NCBI GenBank assembly: GCA_016927865.1
Contig: JAFGLU010000063.1
Span: forward strand, 1 to 37,288
From: Anaerolineaceae bacterium
GTDB taxonomy: Bacteria; Chloroflexota; Anaerolineae; Anaerolineales; Anaerolineaceae
Length of the DNA: 37,288 bases
Reading direction: 5' to 3'
Positions 1 through 7,447 of the stretch are shown piece by piece. Positions within the stretch are counted from its first letter, which is position 1; every line of letters begins with the position of its first letter. Both the position numbers and the translations under genes were made by a program. The notes beneath the pieces are model-generated. The model ran no database searches and was not told where the DNA came from. It saw only the letters and a program-made list of their open reading frames with translations.

Positions 1-1
1 C

Positions 2-1594
2 AGCGGCATCCTCACCCCGCCCGCCCCCCCCACCAATCTCGATGTTACAGCAGAAGGCAACACCACCCTCGACCTGACCTGGGACGCTGTAACAGGCGCG
101 GATGAATACGTGATCTACCGCAGCACGCTCAGCGGTGGTGGATATGTTGAGGCCGGCACAAGCGCAACCCCTGCCTTCACCGACACCGGCCTGACCAATG
201 CCCAAACCTATTACTACGTGGTGCGCGCCCGAGTCACATCCACCGGTTTGATAAGCCCCGATTCCAACGAAGCCTCCGGAATGCCCCATTTAATCATCAA
301 TTGGATGGGCAATCTCTTCCCCACAACCCTGACGCATACGATTAGCACCACCCCCACCGATTCTGTCTATGCGCAAGTTTACATCCCGGGCGCTACCGAC
401 CCCGCCGGGCCAACGGCCACTTTACGCGCTCAACTTGGCTTTGGTGTTGATGCAGGCACTCCCGAACTATGGGCAACTTGGACCGAGGCAGCTTTCAATG
501 TCAACGTGGGCAATAATGATGAGTTCATGGGTTCGATGATTCCCGAAGCCGTTGGTACCTACTACTACACCTACCGCTTCAGCACCACCAACGGTCGCGA
601 CTGGGAATACCTCACCCCCCAGGGAACCCTCACTGTGAATGCCTCCTCAGACATCACCGCCCCCGCCGCGCCTATCGATTTGCACCTGGCCGATTTTGGC
701 CGCGCTTTCATCGAACTGGCCTGGACGGCCCCCGCTGATTCCGATGTGTACGCCTACGATATCTACCGCTCCACCACTTCCGGCTCGGGCTTCGTCAAAA
801 TAGGCCGCGTCCTCCATCCAATCACCGAGTTCACCGATGACACCGTCGTCACCGGAACAACTTACTTCTACCACGTGGTCGCCCTCGACACCAGCTTCAA
901 TATCTCCACGCCATCCAATGAGGTGGAAGCACTACCGACTGCCAAGCTGGTGGATGTGACTCTCAACGTCACCGTCCCAGCGGTCAGCCCTGGAACGGTC
1001 TACTTCACCCGCGCCATTCTCCCCAACAACACACTCGGGGATTGGAGCCCCAGCGCCACAGCCATGACGGCATCAGCCGCGACTCTCCGCACTACCACCT
1101 TCACCCTTGAGGATGGTGTCAAAGTTGAGTTCAAGTTCACCCGCGGTTCGTGGGAAACCGTTGAGAAAGACGCCGCCGGAGCAGAAATTGCCAACCGCAG
1201 CTTCAACGTAGATTACGGCACAGATGGAACCCAGACCGTGAACCTGACCGTGGAGAGCTGGCGCGACCCGCTGGTAGTTGCCTTCACCCCGCCCGATGGT
1301 TCCATCCTCTCCCCCCAGGATGCGCTCATCACCTTCACCTGGAGCAAAGACCTGCTTAGCGGCGCAGTGCTTGCCGGGGAGGTCACTTCGGGTGGCGTCC
1401 CTGTTGCCGGAACACTCAGCTATGACAGCCCAACCCGCACGGTCACCTTCGCTCCCGACGAGCCTTTGCCATTCACCCACATGTACACGGTCACCGTCAG
1501 CGGTCAGGCAGCCGGGGGTGACATACAGCAGGTACCCACTACCTGGAGCTTCTGGGTAGGGTACCGCTATTGGTTCCCGGTCATTAACCGATAA
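2..1594 (+). CDS. Secreted multidomain FN3 / starch-binding-like protein (5' truncated)
   Basis: The frame is open from base 2, so the gene begins before the window; about 530 C-terminal residues are visible. In order they show a fibronectin type III domain (about 6-95, with PP-x-PTNLDVT and TYYYVVRA), a beta-sandwich module of unknown name rich in aromatic and Asn-Asp residues (about 96-214, FNVNVGNNDEF), a second FN3 (about 219-313), a CBM20-like starch-binding-type fold (about 319-422, with KFTRGSWETVEK and IANRSF), and a Big_5-like Ig domain (about 426-521). It ends in YRYWFPVINR, resembling the YLPLVxR-type tails of Anaerolineae surface proteins. No catalytic domain is visible. By family knowledge such arrays hang behind amylase/pullulanase or protease domains, so an extracellular polysaccharide-degrading or binding protein is likely; the activity cannot be told from here. 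The stop is 3 nt before the next ORF. Confidence 0.8.
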   Translation, partial: SGILTPPAPPTNLDVTAEGNTTLDLTWDAVTGADEYVIYRSTLSGGGYVEAGTSATPAFTDTGLTNAQTYYYVVRARVTSTGLISPDSNEASGMPHLIINWMGNLFPTTLTHTISTTPTDSVYAQVYIPGATDPAGPTATLRAQLGFGVDAGTPELWATWTEAAFNVNVGNNDEFMGSMIPEAVGTYYYTYRFSTTNGRDWEYLTPQGTLTVNASSDITAPAAPIDLHLADFGRAFIELAWTAPADSDVYAYDIYRSTTSGSGFVKIGRVLHPITEFTDDTVVTGTTYFYHVVALDTSFNISTPSNEVEALPTAKLVDVTLNVTVPAVSPGTVYFTRAILPNNTLGDWSPSATAMTASAATLRTTTFTLEDGVKVEFKFTRGSWETVEKDAAGAEIANRSFNVDYGTDGTQTVNLTVESWRDPLVVAFTPPDGSILSPQDALITFTWSKDLLSGAVLAGEVTSGGVPVAGTLSYDSPTRTVTFAPDEPLPFTHMYTVTVSGQAAGGDIQQVPTTWSFWVGYRYWFPVINR

Positions 1595-1597
1595 GGC

Positions 1598-2650
1598 TTG
1601 ATCAAGAAATCCATGCGTATCACTTACGCCTCTCGTATCGTCTTTGAAAATGGCGCGGTCGCCAAAAACGTACGCGTGTCCGTCTTTGACCGCGACCAAC
1701 CCGGAAAAACCGACGATGATCTGACCATCACCCCCGGCCTCTCCGATGACCAGGGCAACTTCACCGTAATCTATGACTCCGCCCGTTATCAGGACTCTAC
1801 CCTGGTCACGATCACTGCTCCCCGCCACCCACCGGTCGATTGGACCTTGGAGACTCGCACCAGCATTGAACCCGATGCGCAGGACGTTTACCAACCCTAC
1901 CTGAGATTCACCTACCCATTAGACGGCATGGATCACACGGCAGAATGCGACCTCAAGCCCAAGAAGCGCGAGTACAAGCTGCCCCAACCGCTGCCCCACG
2001 ACTTTAAACCTGTACAGAATGGTTTCCAATTCGTAAACCGCTTTCCAGGGCTGTTCTTGCCCATTGCCTTACCGTTCGGCTTGGACCAGCCGAACGCCAT
2101 CTATGGCTTGTGCGGCGGGATGTCGGCGGGAGCCGCCGACTTCCTGCTCGCCGGGAGAAACATCCCCCAAACCACCACGGTCCCCAAGGCTGGAGAACCG
2201 CTCCACCGTTTCCTCTACAAACGCCAGCTAGACTCACTGGGCTCCTTTGGCGACATAATCCTGCGCTTCATCAATTGGATGGGCCGCCCAGACGAAGGCC
2301 CCAATGGCACTCAAAAGTTAACCCTGGGCGAATTTGAGAACAAGATTCGCTCGCGCCTCAATGCCTTTCGTCCTGTCGTTTTGGGAATGCTGTATGTCAA
2401 GTGGTCGGACTCTCGTGAAGTCTGGCTCAACCATCAGGTTCTGGCCTATCGCTACACGCGCACCTCAGATAACCTGCGCATCGACCTCTATGACCCCAAC
2501 TACCCCAGGCGCAATGACGTGTTCATTGAAGCGATCAAAACCCCCTGGGGGTTAAAGTGCGTTCAGCGAATCGGAGCGAACTCCAAAACGCTTTATGGGT
2601 TCTTCATGATCCCCCACCAACCGGTGATTCCCCCTTCGGAATTGTCATAA
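1598..2650 (+). CDS. Putative papain/C39-like cysteine peptidase-fold protein
   Basis: This 350-residue protein has a beta-rich N-terminal third (about 1-95, perhaps a transthyretin/CNA-B-like domain: VRVSVFDRD, DDQGNFTVIYDS) and a C-terminal half patterned like a papain-fold cysteine peptidase. Cys172 sits in GLCGGMSAGAADF at the start of a helix, His279 in LNHQVLAYRY and Asp299 in LYDPNYP, the usual Cys...His...Asp/Asn order and spacing. No signal peptide is seen, so it is probably cytoplasmic, unless the start is wrong. The start is uncertain: TTG at 1598 has AAGG very close upstream, and ATG at 1613 lacks an obvious ribosome site. It follows the surface protein by 3 nt and is probably co-transcribed. 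The fold call is inference from motif order; a non-proteolytic or transferase role is possible. Confidence 0.6.
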   Translation: MIKKSMRITYASRIVFENGAVAKNVRVSVFDRDQPGKTDDDLTITPGLSDDQGNFTVIYDSARYQDSTLVTITAPRHPPVDWTLETRTSIEPDAQDVYQPYLRFTYPLDGMDHTAECDLKPKKREYKLPQPLPHDFKPVQNGFQFVNRFPGLFLPIALPFGLDQPNAIYGLCGGMSAGAADFLLAGRNIPQTTTVPKAGEPLHRFLYKRQLDSLGSFGDIILRFINWMGRPDEGPNGTQKLTLGEFENKIRSRLNAFRPVVLGMLYVKWSDSREVWLNHQVLAYRYTRTSDNLRIDLYDPNYPRRNDVFIEAIKTPWGLKCVQRIGANSKTLYGFFMIPHQPVIPPSELS

Positions 2651-2654
2651 AAAA

Positions 2655-2689
2655 GCACCCCCAGCGAATTATTGATTCGCTGGGGGTGC
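2655..2689 (-). terminator. Rho-independent terminator of gpmA
   Basis: A perfect 15-bp stem (arms 2655-2669 and 2675-2689) with a 5-nt loop. Read on the minus strand it is followed directly by six T residues, the classic intrinsic terminator layout, 26 nt beyond the gpmA stop. On the plus strand no T tract follows, but the hairpin also lies right behind the 2650 stop and could block convergent transcripts. Confidence 0.85.
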
Positions 2690-2715
2690 CGGTCATTCGA
2701 AAAAACACGAAACGT

Positions 2716-3462
2716 CTATTTCTTTTCGGCCTGCTTGGCCACCGCTTCAGCAGCCTTCTTCGCCGCCTCCGGGTCGCCCAGGTAATAGTGATTGAGCGCC
2801 TTCAAATCATCATCCAGTTCATACACCAGCGGAATGCCCGTCGGAATATTGAGGCCCACGATCTCATCATCGGGAATGTTGTCCAGGTGCTTCACCAATG
2901 CCCGCAGGCTGTTGCCGTGCGCCGCAATCAAAAGCTTTTCGCCCTTTTTCAAACGCGGAACGATAGTTGACTCCCAATAGGGCAAAACGCGCTCCAGGGT
3001 CAGTTCCAGCGATTCACATGCCGGCAGCACTTTCGGGTCTACTTTTGCATAACGCGGGTCGAAACGCGGGTGGCGCTCATCGTCCAGCTCAAGAGCAGGC
3101 GGTGGGACGTTATAGCTGCGCCGCCACACAAGTACCTGCTCCGCGCCAAATTTTTCTGCCATCTCAGCCTTATTTAATCCCTGCAGCGAGCCGTAATGGC
3201 GCTCGTTCAGTTGCCAGGCATTTTCCACCGGAATGTACATTTGATCCAATTCATCCAGAACAATCCACAGCGTCCGAATAGCTCGCTTCAACACTGAGGT
3301 AAACGCAAAATCAAAGGTATAGCCGCCCTCTCGCAGCAGCCGCCCGCCTTCATGCGCTTCCTTCACCCCTTGCTCGCTCAAATCCACATCCGTCCAGCCC
3401 GTGAACCGGTTTTCCAAGTTCCAGGTGCTTTGCCCGTGTCGAACCAAGACAAGTTTAATCAT
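2716..3462 (-). CDS. gpmA: 2,3-bisphosphoglycerate-dependent phosphoglycerate mutase
   Basis: Interconverts 3- and 2-phosphoglycerate in glycolysis and gluconeogenesis in the cytoplasm, via a phosphohistidine. The 248-residue length is that of the dPGM family. The N-terminus carries the RHG signature [20 protein letters not shown] with the phosphorylated His9; [14 protein letters not shown] is the conserved substrate-contact segment, and [17 protein letters not shown] holds the second active-site His. The Lys/Ala-rich tail is the flexible C-terminal end. AGGAG lies 8 nt before the ATG. It stands alone on the minus strand, divergent from the ABC exporter genes. Identification is secure. Confidence 0.96.
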   Translation of the reverse strand: MIKLVLVRHGQSTWNLENRFTGWTDVDLSEQGVKEAHEGGRLLREGGYTFDFAFTSVLKRAIRTLWIVLDELDQMYIPVENAWQLNERHYGSLQGLNKAEMAEKFGAEQVLVWRRSYNVPPPALELDDERHPRFDPRYAKVDPKVLPACESLELTLERVLPYWESTIVPRLKKGEKLLIAAHGNSLRALVKHLDNIPDDEIVGLNIPTGIPLVYELDDDLKALNHYYLGDPEAAKKAAEAVAKQAEKK

Positions 3463-3635
3463 TTTCCCAACTCCTGTGATCCATAAGTTTGATTGAATGG
3501 CAACCCGTACTTACTGGGCTTGTTTACCGTGATATTCTCATGTATTTTACCCTATTTTCTATTCGCCTTTGCGGGGTTTACCACGGGTCATTCGGAATCG
3601 GCGCGGCAACTCCCAAAGAGCCGTGAAACTGGTGC

Positions 3636-3663
3636 TTGAATCTCTGTTCCAACTGTGTATAAT
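3636..3663 (+). promoter_or_regulatory. Promoter of the ABC exporter operon
   Basis: TTGAAT (3636-3641), a 16-bp spacer and TATAAT (3658-3663) form a sigma-70-like promoter. Transcription would begin near 3670, downstream of the GTG at 3655, so the longest possible ORF start cannot be used. Confidence 0.6.
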
Positions 3664-3708
3664 AGAGGGTCGCGCACCTCTCCAGAATCGTTTTTCTTTT
3701 CTCACCTC

Positions 3709-3723
3709 GGAGGTAACCCCTTG
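3709..3723 (+). promoter_or_regulatory. Ribosome binding site that sets a TTG start
   Basis: GGAGGT at 3709-3714 lies 6 nt before TTG at 3721. It is the only good Shine-Dalgarno site in the region and lies downstream of the promoter, so TTG 3721 is taken as the start of the first ABC gene. Confidence 0.75.
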
Positions 3724-5541
3724 AGCGTTTCTGTCAGTGTCTTGAATTACGACCTAAAGAATGCTGTGTCCAAAAACCGCCTCGTCGGTCTTTGGCGGAT
3801 GATGAGCGGCTACCGTTGGCACTACCTCGGAGCCACCATCGCCCTGGGCATCTCTGCCTTCTCTCAAACAGCGACGGCACTGCTGCTCAACTTCTTCATC
3901 GATACCTATCTCACCGCAGGCGAACGCCCCTATCCACTGTATTTCGTCGGATTGGGATTCATCGGCCTTGCTTTAATCCAAGGCATGTTAAGCTTCACGA
4001 GCGGCCGTCTCAGCGCCCAAACCGCCGAAGGATCCACGCGCCGCCTGCGCAACTACCTCTTCGATCACATTCAACACCTGCCTTACAGCTACCACCGCAA
4101 GACTCAGACCGGCGAGCTGATCCAACGCTGCACATCTGATGTAGACGCCGTCCGCCGCTTCTTCGCCGATCAGGCCATCGGTGTGGGCCGCATCGTGCTC
4201 CTCTTCGTCATCAACTTCACCGCCATCGCCCTCATCAATCTCAAGCTGGCGCTCCTGTCCATCATCGCAGTCCCTATCATCGTCATCACCTCGGCAATTT
4301 TCTTCCGCCGTGTGTCCAAAGCCTACGAGTCCTTCCAGGAACAAGACGCCATCCTCACCACCACACTCCAGGAAAACCTCACCGGAGTCCGCGTAGTCAA
4401 GGCCTTCGCCCGCCAGGAGCATGAGATTAACAAGTTTGACCGCGATAACAAAGAAAAATACACCCGCGGTCGGCGCTTGCTGCTCATGCACACCTTCTTC
4501 TGGCCCATTTCCGATATCATCTGCGGCCTTCAGATGATCGTCGGCTACATCATTGGCGCCACGATGACCATTAACGGCACCATAACCCTGGGAAACTACG
4601 TCGCTTACCTAGGCTTGATCACCTGGATCATCTGGCCCATGCGCAACCTTGGCCGTCTCATCGTCCAGGGCTCCACCGGCATGGTCTCCTTCAACCGCGT
4701 TATGGATATCATCAAAGAGGTGCGCGAACCCTTAGATGAAGGCGACTACCTGCCGAAAGAAGATTCCGTCAAGGGCGAAGTGATCTTCAAGGATGTCAGC
4801 TTCAAGTATGAAGACGGCAACGAACCGGTTGTCAAAGGCATCAACTTCACATGCCTGCCTGGCCAATCGGTGTCTTTGCTCGGCTCCACCGGGTCTGGGA
4901 AAACCTCGTTGGTCAACCTCCTGCCCCGCTTCTTTGAATATTCCGGCGGCCTCATCACCCTGGACGGCATCGATCTCAAGCGCTACCCGCGCAGATTCCT
5001 GCGCAGCCAGATGGGCATCGTCGAACAGGAGCCCTTCCTCTTCTCACGCACCATCCGAGAGAACATCACCTACGGTGTCGGGCGCGATGTCCCCCTGGAA
5101 GAAGTCGAAGCCGCGGCTCGCGCCGCCGCCATCCACGATGTTATATCCTCCTTCCCCCAGGGGTACGACACCCTGGTGGGAGAAAAAGGCGTCACCCTCT
5201 CTGGAGGCCAAAAGCAGCGCGTGGCCATTGCCCGCACCCTGCTCAAAAACCCACGCATCCTCATTCTGGACGACTCCACCTCCTCGGTTGACACCGAGAC
5301 GGAAGCAGAGATCCGCGAAGCATTGCAGGGTCTCATGAAAGACCGCACCACCTTCATCATCGCCCATCGCATTCAAAGTGTCATGGACTCCGATCTGATC
5401 CTGGTGCTCGATAAGGGCCTGGTTGTTCAATGTGGTCGTCACGAGGAACTGGTCGCCCAAGAAGGGATCTACAAGCAGATCTTCGACATCCAAACTCGCA
5501 TTGAAACCGAGTTGGAAAAGGAAATCGCCAATGTCGATTAA
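3721..5541 (+). CDS. ABC exporter half-transporter, degenerate-site subunit
   Basis: A fused membrane-ATPase half-exporter of 606 residues. Six membrane helices fill roughly residues 30-320, with the coupling-type segment ENLTGVRVVKAFARQ; the ATPase domain follows. Walker A is GSTGSGKTS (about 388), the signature is canonical LSGGQKQR (from 493), and Walker B is ILILDDSTSSVD, in which Asp518 replaces the catalytic Glu. The switch His is present in FIIAHRI. With its partner this predicts a heterodimer in which this subunit supplies the inactive Walker B, as in TM287/288 and BmrCD. Substrate unknown; lipid-like compounds or drugs are typical. The TTG start is fixed by GGAGGT 6 nt upstream. The last 11 nt overlap the next gene, indicating translational coupling. 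Confidence 0.9.
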   Translation: MSVSVSVLNYDLKNAVSKNRLVGLWRMMSGYRWHYLGATIALGISAFSQTATALLLNFFIDTYLTAGERPYPLYFVGLGFIGLALIQGMLSFTSGRLSAQTAEGSTRRLRNYLFDHIQHLPYSYHRKTQTGELIQRCTSDVDAVRRFFADQAIGVGRIVLLFVINFTAIALINLKLALLSIIAVPIIVITSAIFFRRVSKAYESFQEQDAILTTTLQENLTGVRVVKAFARQEHEINKFDRDNKEKYTRGRRLLLMHTFFWPISDIICGLQMIVGYIIGATMTINGTITLGNYVAYLGLITWIIWPMRNLGRLIVQGSTGMVSFNRVMDIIKEVREPLDEGDYLPKEDSVKGEVIFKDVSFKYEDGNEPVVKGINFTCLPGQSVSLLGSTGSGKTSLVNLLPRFFEYSGGLITLDGIDLKRYPRRFLRSQMGIVEQEPFLFSRTIRENITYGVGRDVPLEEVEAAARAAAIHDVISSFPQGYDTLVGEKGVTLSGGQKQRVAIARTLLKNPRILILDDSTSSVDTETEAEIREALQGLMKDRTTFIIAHRIQSVMDSDLILVLDKGLVVQCGRHEELVAQEGIYKQIFDIQTRIETELEKEIANVD

Positions 5542-7351
5542 TTACTTCGAAGAAGAAGAATTTAAGACCGGATTTAACGGTGGCACGCTCAAGCGCATCT
5601 TTGCGCTTCTCAAACCCCATCGCATGTTCGCCGCAGCCTTTTTGGGGATGATCCTGATGAGTTCCCTGGTCGATGCCGGATTCACCTATCTCAGCAAACT
5701 GATCATTGATGAAGGCATCGTGGCGAAAAACTTGGATCGCCTTTACGAGTTGGTCACCCTATACGGCGGGATGATTGTCGTCCAGGCAATCTTCGTCTTC
5801 GGCTTCATCTACGCCGTCGGCATTCTGGGCGAAAAAGTCCGCTATGACCTTCGCAAGCGCATGTTCAACCACCTGCAGGATCTCTCGCTCTCCTATTACA
5901 GCCGCACGCCGGTGGGCTGGATCATGGCCCGCGTCACCTCCGACTCCGACCGCGTCTCCGACCTGGTCACCTGGGGTCTGCTCGACATTACCTGGTCCAC
6001 CACCAACATCATCATCGCCCTTGCCCTGATGTTCTGGTTGGATTGGCAGTTGGCCTTGATTGTGCTCATCTCGGTGCCGGTCCTCATCGTTGTAGCGGTT
6101 GAATTCCGTAAACGCATCCTCGAGCAGTACCGCAACGTCCGCAAGATCAACTCCAAGATCACCGGCACGTACAACGAAAACATCACCGGCGTCCGCGTGG
6201 TCAAGGCCCTTGGTCGCGAGGATGCCAACGCCGAAGAATTTGCTGTGCTCACCAAAGACATGTACAAAGCGGGCTACCGCGCTGCCTGGTTGAGTGCTCT
6301 CTTCCTGCCCTCCGTTCAGCTCATCACCGCTTTCGCTGTTGGTGGCATCGTTTACTTCACCGGTATCAAGGCTGAGATCGGCGGTGTCTCCATTGGCACA
6401 CTGCAAGCCTTCTTGGGCTATGTCACCTTCATGATGTGGCCTATTCAAGATATGGCCCGCGTCTTCGCCGAAATGCAGCATGCGGTCGCTTCAGCCGAGC
6501 GCATCTTCTCCCTCACCGATTCCGTGCCCGAAGTCGCCAACCGTCCCGAAGCCTACGACCCAGGTTCCATGCAGGGCGACATCGAGTTCGACCACGTTAC
6601 CTTCTATTACGAAGACAACATTCCGGTCATCAAAGATCTTTCGCTGCATGTCAAAAGAGGAGAAACAATCGCCCTGGTCGGCCCGACTGGCGGCGGCAAG
6701 TCCACCCTCGTCAACCTGGTTTGCCGCTTCTACGAACCCAAAGAAGGTCAAATTCGCATCGGCGGCGTCGATTACACCAAGTATTCGCTCCACGCTATCC
6801 ACTCACGCATCGGCATCGTCCTCCAAACGCCCCATCTCTTCTCTGGCTCCATCCGCGACAACATCCGTTACGGTCGCTTGAACGCCACGGACGAGGAAAT
6901 CGAGGAGGCAGCCAAACTGGCTGGAGCCCATGACTTCATTCTCAAGCAGGAAAAGGGTTACGATTCCCCGGTCGGCGAAGGCGGCAACAACCTCTCTGTG
7001 GGCCAAAAGCAGCTCATTAGCCTCACCCGCGCCATCCTGGCAAAACCAGAAATCTTCGTGATGGATGAAGCTACCAGTTCAGTGGACACGCTCACCGAAG
7101 CCCTCATCCAGCGCGGCATGGAAAGCCTGCAAAAAGGCCGCACCAGCTTTGTCATCGCCCACCGGCTTTCCACCATCCGCCGCGCAGACCGTATTCTGGT
7201 CATCGAAGACGGTCAAATAGCCGAGATGGGTACCCACAGCGAACTTCTGCGCTTAAAAGGCAAGTACTACCATCTGTACACGCGCCAGTTCCGCCACGAA
7301 ATGGAAGTTGCTTTCGATCCGTTCCTGGAAACAGTAAAAGCCGAGAACTAA
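5531..7351 (+). CDS. ABC exporter half-transporter, catalytic-site subunit
   Basis: The partner half-exporter, also 606 residues. The ATG at 5531 is chosen because AAAAGGAAA lies just upstream and the overlap with the previous gene is then 11 nt; the longer frame would overlap it by over 100 nt. The membrane domain spans about 30-330 and again carries ENITGVRVVKALGRE. Walker A is GPTGGGKST (from 384). The signature is LSVGQ (from 488), which deviates from LSGGQ. Walker B is IFVMDEATSSVD with the catalytic Glu513, and the switch His is in FVIAHRLST. The consensus ATP site therefore forms from this Walker A/B and the partner's LSGGQ; the degenerate site from the partner's Asp518 and this LSVGQ. 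Located in the cytoplasmic membrane; substrate not deducible. Confidence 0.9.
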   Translation: MSINYFEEEEFKTGFNGGTLKRIFALLKPHRMFAAAFLGMILMSSLVDAGFTYLSKLIIDEGIVAKNLDRLYELVTLYGGMIVVQAIFVFGFIYAVGILGEKVRYDLRKRMFNHLQDLSLSYYSRTPVGWIMARVTSDSDRVSDLVTWGLLDITWSTTNIIIALALMFWLDWQLALIVLISVPVLIVVAVEFRKRILEQYRNVRKINSKITGTYNENITGVRVVKALGREDANAEEFAVLTKDMYKAGYRAAWLSALFLPSVQLITAFAVGGIVYFTGIKAEIGGVSIGTLQAFLGYVTFMMWPIQDMARVFAEMQHAVASAERIFSLTDSVPEVANRPEAYDPGSMQGDIEFDHVTFYYEDNIPVIKDLSLHVKRGETIALVGPTGGGKSTLVNLVCRFYEPKEGQIRIGGVDYTKYSLHAIHSRIGIVLQTPHLFSGSIRDNIRYGRLNATDEEIEEAAKLAGAHDFILKQEKGYDSPVGEGGNNLSVGQKQLISLTRAILAKPEIFVMDEATSSVDTLTEALIQRGMESLQKGRTSFVIAHRLSTIRRADRILVIEDGQIAEMGTHSELLRLKGKYYHLYTRQFRHEMEVAFDPFLETVKAEN

Positions 7352-7370
7352 TCGGTCGCTCGTTCCAAAC

Positions 7371-7416
7371 ATCAATCCGCCGCCGCATGGAATAAACCAT
7401 TCGGCGGCGGATTGAT
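7371..7416. terminator. Strong hairpin between convergent genes
   Basis: A perfect 15-bp stem (7371-7385 with 7402-7416) encloses a second short stem (7387-7390 with 7397-7400) and an A/T loop. There is no clear T tract on either side, so it may be a poor intrinsic terminator or an mRNA 3'-end stabiliser shared by the ABC operon and the GH94 gene. Confidence 0.6.
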
Positions 7417-7447
7417 TCCTAATTGACAACCCAGCCTATAAACGGGG

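Noticed and set aside
1073-1894. 273-codon minus-strand ORF across the end of the FN3 protein and the start of the next gene
   Set aside because: It runs opposite two domain-supported plus-strand genes, has no recognisable motif and reflects the low stop density of G/C-biased antisense frames.
5759-6481. 240-codon minus-strand ORF inside the second ABC gene
   Set aside because: Very acidic, low-complexity translation antisense to a conserved membrane domain; no ribosome site or promoter.
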